64,000 bases of DNA from Sphingobacterium kitahiroshimense (GTDB lineage: Bacteria > Bacteroidota > Bacteroidia > Sphingobacteriales > Sphingobacteriaceae). A program made the translations under genes and the position numbers. Shown piece after piece: positions 60,640 to 64,000 of the stretch. Under the pieces are notes generated by a model that was not told the DNA's origin, searched no databases, and saw nothing but the letters and a program-made list of their open reading frames with translations. The DNA lies in contig NZ_JAOQNK010000001.1 in NCBI RefSeq assembly GCF_025961315.1, positions 3,596,001 through 3,660,000 of the forward strand. Reading direction: 5' to 3'. The number at the start of each line of letters is the position of its first letter. Within the stretch, counting starts at the first letter, position 1.

Positions 60640-61251
60640 TTATCCACCCACTATCGGAAGGGAGAATTTATATTTTACGGCTAAGATCCGAACTGTAAAG
60701 ATCAACAATGCACTTAAAAAAGCATTTATGCCCTCGGAAAGTCCAAAATAAGGTAAGGTTACGTAAAGTATAGCTCCTGATAAACAAGCTGTTGCGTAAA
60801 TTTCTTTTCTGAAAATTAGTGGCGTTTCATTCATAAGGGTGTCCCGGATGACCCCTCCCATTACAGCCGAAAACATGCCTAGAATTACAGCCGCAATTGT
60901 AGAGCTTTCATAGGTAATGGATTTCTGTAAGCCAACAATAGTAAAGAAAGCGATCCCCATGGCATCAAAAAGTGTTAAAGTTCGGGAGAATCTATCTAAT
61001 TTGTCGTTAAGGACTGCTGATAGAAAAACCCCGATTAGTATAGCAATTAAATAATTCCCATCGTCAACCCAAATGGGACGAAGGTTTAGAAAAACATCCC
61101 GGAGTGAACCGCCCCCTATTGCTGTAACAAATCCTGTAAAAGTTGCACCGAAAATATCAATTTTTCTCCGATTAGCTGCCATGGCTCCTGAAATGGCAAA
61201 AAGCATTGTGCCCATTAAATCAGTATAGTATATATAATCAGGTCCTGTCAT
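60640..61251 (-). CDS. Trimeric intracellular cation channel-like protein (UPF0126)
   Basis: This 203-residue membrane protein has seven hydrophobic segments and the repeated glycine motifs of the TRIC/UPF0126 family: GTMLFAISGAMAANRRKIDI, VTAIGGGSLRDVFLN and its second-half equivalent FSAVMGGVIRDTLMN. Family members are cation (K+) channels, though some bacterial relatives are annotated as glycine transporters. It stands alone, transcribed away from the rRNA operon. Confidence 0.88.
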   Translation of the reverse strand: MTGPDYIYYTDLMGTMLFAISGAMAANRRKIDIFGATFTGFVTAIGGGSLRDVFLNLRPIWVDDGNYLIAILIGVFLSAVLNDKLDRFSRTLTLFDAMGIAFFTIVGLQKSITYESSTIAAVILGMFSAVMGGVIRDTLMNETPLIFRKEIYATACLSGAILYVTLPYFGLSEGINAFLSALLIFTVRILAVKYKFSLPIVGG

Positions 61252-61751
61252 TTATGCTTATTCTATTGGTTTGGCGCTTAGTTGTATAGGTTGATTCGTA
61301 TTTAATATACTTTTTTATCGTTTTATGATCCTGATTTAAAAAATGATTTTCCGATCACTTAATCTAATGTTTCGTCTATTCCAGCAGTAAATATAGTTTT
61401 TTATTTTACATCACGATAATGCTTCGCGCTAGTTCTGATCAATTTGTCTACAGCATGGTAAGAATCAATATCTTCTTTTTTGGAAGTTTGGAGATACCGA
61501 CTATTACATAATCTGACTTTTATAATATAGTTCATAGATTTTATTTTTAAAATCTATGAAAGAAAAAATTACGTATTCGATGCAAATTGATTTTCGATTA
61601 GCTGTTTGAGCGTGATTATAAAGCAGCTCTTTAAACCAATTGAATCTGGAGAAACCTACTATTATTGTTGTTAGCAGGGTGATACCATGTTATAAGCAAC
61701 TGGGTACCTGGTTCGAATATAATAGAGGTATAACAGAGGGATAAGAGGGGG

Positions 61752-61797
61752 TTTATAGGGGGTTAGTAGAGGTAAAGCTCTATTAACCCCCTATAAA
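61752..61797. repeat. Long inverted repeat (20-bp stem) upstream of the rRNA operon
   Basis: TTTATAGGGGGTTAGTAGAG (61752-61771) pairs with the segment 61778-61797 with one G-T pair and a six-base loop. There is no T run, so it is unlikely to be a simple terminator. Confidence 0.75.
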
Positions 61798-61950
61798 ATC
61801 TCAGTAATCTCTCTATAAATCCCAGTTTAAGTAATAATCAGTTCCCTTTCAGTTCCCGAGCAGGTTATAATATGCCTTATTCCGGAGTATCTTTACGGGG
61901 ATAGCTGGCTATTGCAAAACAGCAGCACTTCTCAGGATCCCTTTTGTAGT

Positions 61951-61979
61951 ATATACTATATACTATATACTATATAGTA
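61951..61979. repeat. Tandem heptamer repeat
   Basis: Three copies of ATATACT are followed by the variant ATATAGT. The tract is also nearly palindromic. Confidence 0.8.
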
Positions 61980-62034
61980 TAAAGTAAAGATGTCGGCCCT
62001 GCGGAAAGCATGAGGAGACATGGATCACCTTATC

Positions 62035-62058
62035 AGTAATAGTAATAGTAATAGTAAT
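62035..62058. repeat. Tandem hexamer repeat
   Basis: Four consecutive copies of AGTAAT. Such a microsatellite upstream of the rRNA promoters may vary in copy number. Confidence 0.85.
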
Positions 62059-62315
62059 AGTGTCGATGATGCCGCTGTACTGAAAAAGATATAATTTCCA
62101 TTTGGCTATTCCCTAAAAGCATACTGCATCCATGAAAGACGGTTCAGGACGAACAGTTCCCCCGCTACCCCTTTTTATAGTTTAAAGCCAGGATTGTCCG
62201 TTTCTCAGCCCCGAGAACAGATCATAGGTAAATTTATCGGTCAGGTTATAAGCTGTTTACCGTTTCGAGGCAAACTATTTCCGGAAAAGATTAGGAAGTG
62301 ATTATAAAAAGTCGC

Positions 62316-62323
62316 TATCTTTG
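62316..62323 (+). promoter_or_regulatory. Upstream rRNA promoter element (P1)
   Basis: TATCTTTG fits TAnnTTTG and is followed by a GC-richer leader. No TTTG is present at the -33 position. Confidence 0.5.
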
Positions 62324-62443
62324 CACCACTCCGCAAGGGAGGAACGGCTGATCCGAAAGGATAGGCACTGAAAAAAGAAGGGTTTAATGAAGATTAAACG
62401 CAGAAACATCAGGAAAACAAAAAAAATAAATTTTCACATTTAT

Positions 62444-62474
62444 TTTGGAGAAACCAAAAAGATTTCTACCTTTG
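62444..62474 (+). promoter_or_regulatory. Main rRNA promoter (P2)
   Basis: TTTG (62444-62447) and TACCTTTG (62467-62474) are separated by 19 nt, the same ideal arrangement seen for the tRNA genes in this window. Transcription would begin about 240 nt upstream of mature 16S rRNA. Confidence 0.8.
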
Positions 62475-62670
62475 CAGTCCCAACGGAAACGAAGGGAAAC
62501 AGAAACAAGATCGATAACGGCGCAATGCCGACATCATACAGGCCGAAGCGAGATGCGGAAGCGAGAGAAGTTCTTTAAAAATATAATCATGTAACGTAAC
62601 GAGTAGTGTTGAGAAACAACGAAAGTTAAAAAAATCAACCTGTTCAATTTTAGAATTAGAAATTAAAATA

Positions 62671-62702
62671 CAAGACAATTCTATTTATTATAAATAGTCT
62701 TG
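62671..62702 (+). other. Hairpin in the 16S rRNA leader
   Basis: CTATTTA pairs with TAAATAG and, outside an unpaired segment, CAAGA pairs with TCTTG. It ends about 16 nt before the mature 16S 5' end and may take part in precursor processing. Confidence 0.5.
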
Positions 62703-62718
62703 ATCTTACACTTCATTT

Positions 62719-64000
<1,282 letters not shown>

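Larger units (their letters stand above)
61252..62718. other. Long leader region before the rRNA operon
   Basis: The stretch holds no credible protein gene. It contains a 20-bp hairpin (61752-61797), a heptamer tandem repeat (61951-61979), a hexamer tandem repeat (62035-62058), two promoter elements for the rRNA operon and a leader hairpin just before 16S rRNA. Much of 61600-62300 is less AT-rich than other intergenic DNA here. Confidence 0.65.

Noticed and set aside
62387..62578. 63-residue protein frame before 16S rRNA
   Set aside because: It spans the P2 promoter and rRNA leader and has no family-like features.

Overview
The window comes from a Bacteroidota chromosome, most likely Sphingobacteriaceae and probably Sphingobacterium. 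The evidence is the partial 16S rRNA gene at the right edge, many promoters of the Bacteroidota type (TTTG, about 19 nt, TAnnTTTG), almost no Shine-Dalgarno sequences, futalosine-pathway menaquinone synthesis and many Bacteroidota-only families (DUF3078, DUF6952, large PIG-L deacetylases, tricorn-like proteases). Three parS-like palindromes, two of them beside mnmG, suggest an origin-proximal position.

Layout. 1-8.2 kb: mnmG (cut by the window edge), a Uup-like ABC-F ATPase, apaG, an RsmI-like methyltransferase, then a membrane protein, a NIF3 protein and a zinc-ribbon protein. 8.3-19.9 kb: a tricorn-like protease, a CPBP protease, cdsA, anmK, gcvH, the pyruvate dehydrogenase E1 beta gene, mqnB, queD and folE. 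20-31 kb: two glucosaminidase-domain proteins and an amidase (cell-wall remodelling), a PIG-L deacetylase/Na+ symporter operon that includes a 39-codon gene, and a peroxiredoxin-thioredoxin cluster. 31-39 kb: tRNA-Tyr and tRNA-Arg, an MFS transporter, a second tricorn-like protease and lutABC. 39-45 kb: a small HTH gene and a biotin operon headed by a diiron ferritin-like gene. 49-61 kb: tRNA-Lys, a fimbrillin/nuclease fusion, two beta-barrel paralogues, a BioF-like enzyme, HU, a TPR protein, a 29-residue basic protein, rng, miaA, def and a TRIC-type channel. From 61.3 kb: the rRNA leader and 16S rRNA.

The most striking locus is 44979-48441. A two-gene operon encodes an unusual ECF-like sigma factor and a Cas12f/TnpB-like protein. 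The latter lacks the RuvC-II glutamate and stops before the zinc finger and RuvC-III, so it should not cut DNA. Immediately upstream lie four units of exactly 50 nt, spaced 357-394 nt apart. They fold into two hairpins supported by compensatory changes, and each is followed by unrelated sequence, as expected for guide-RNA scaffolds with different guides. Sequence after unit D matches, over 15 nt and in the sense of the operon, a site about 105 nt upstream of the sigma gene. Unit A shares a 17-nt string with the 3' end of that gene. I interpret the locus as an RNA-guided transcription system in which a nuclease-dead Cas12f homologue brings a dedicated sigma factor to guide-specified sites, possibly including its own operon. 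I recall recent reports of such dCas12f-sigma pairs in Bacteroidota but could not check them here.
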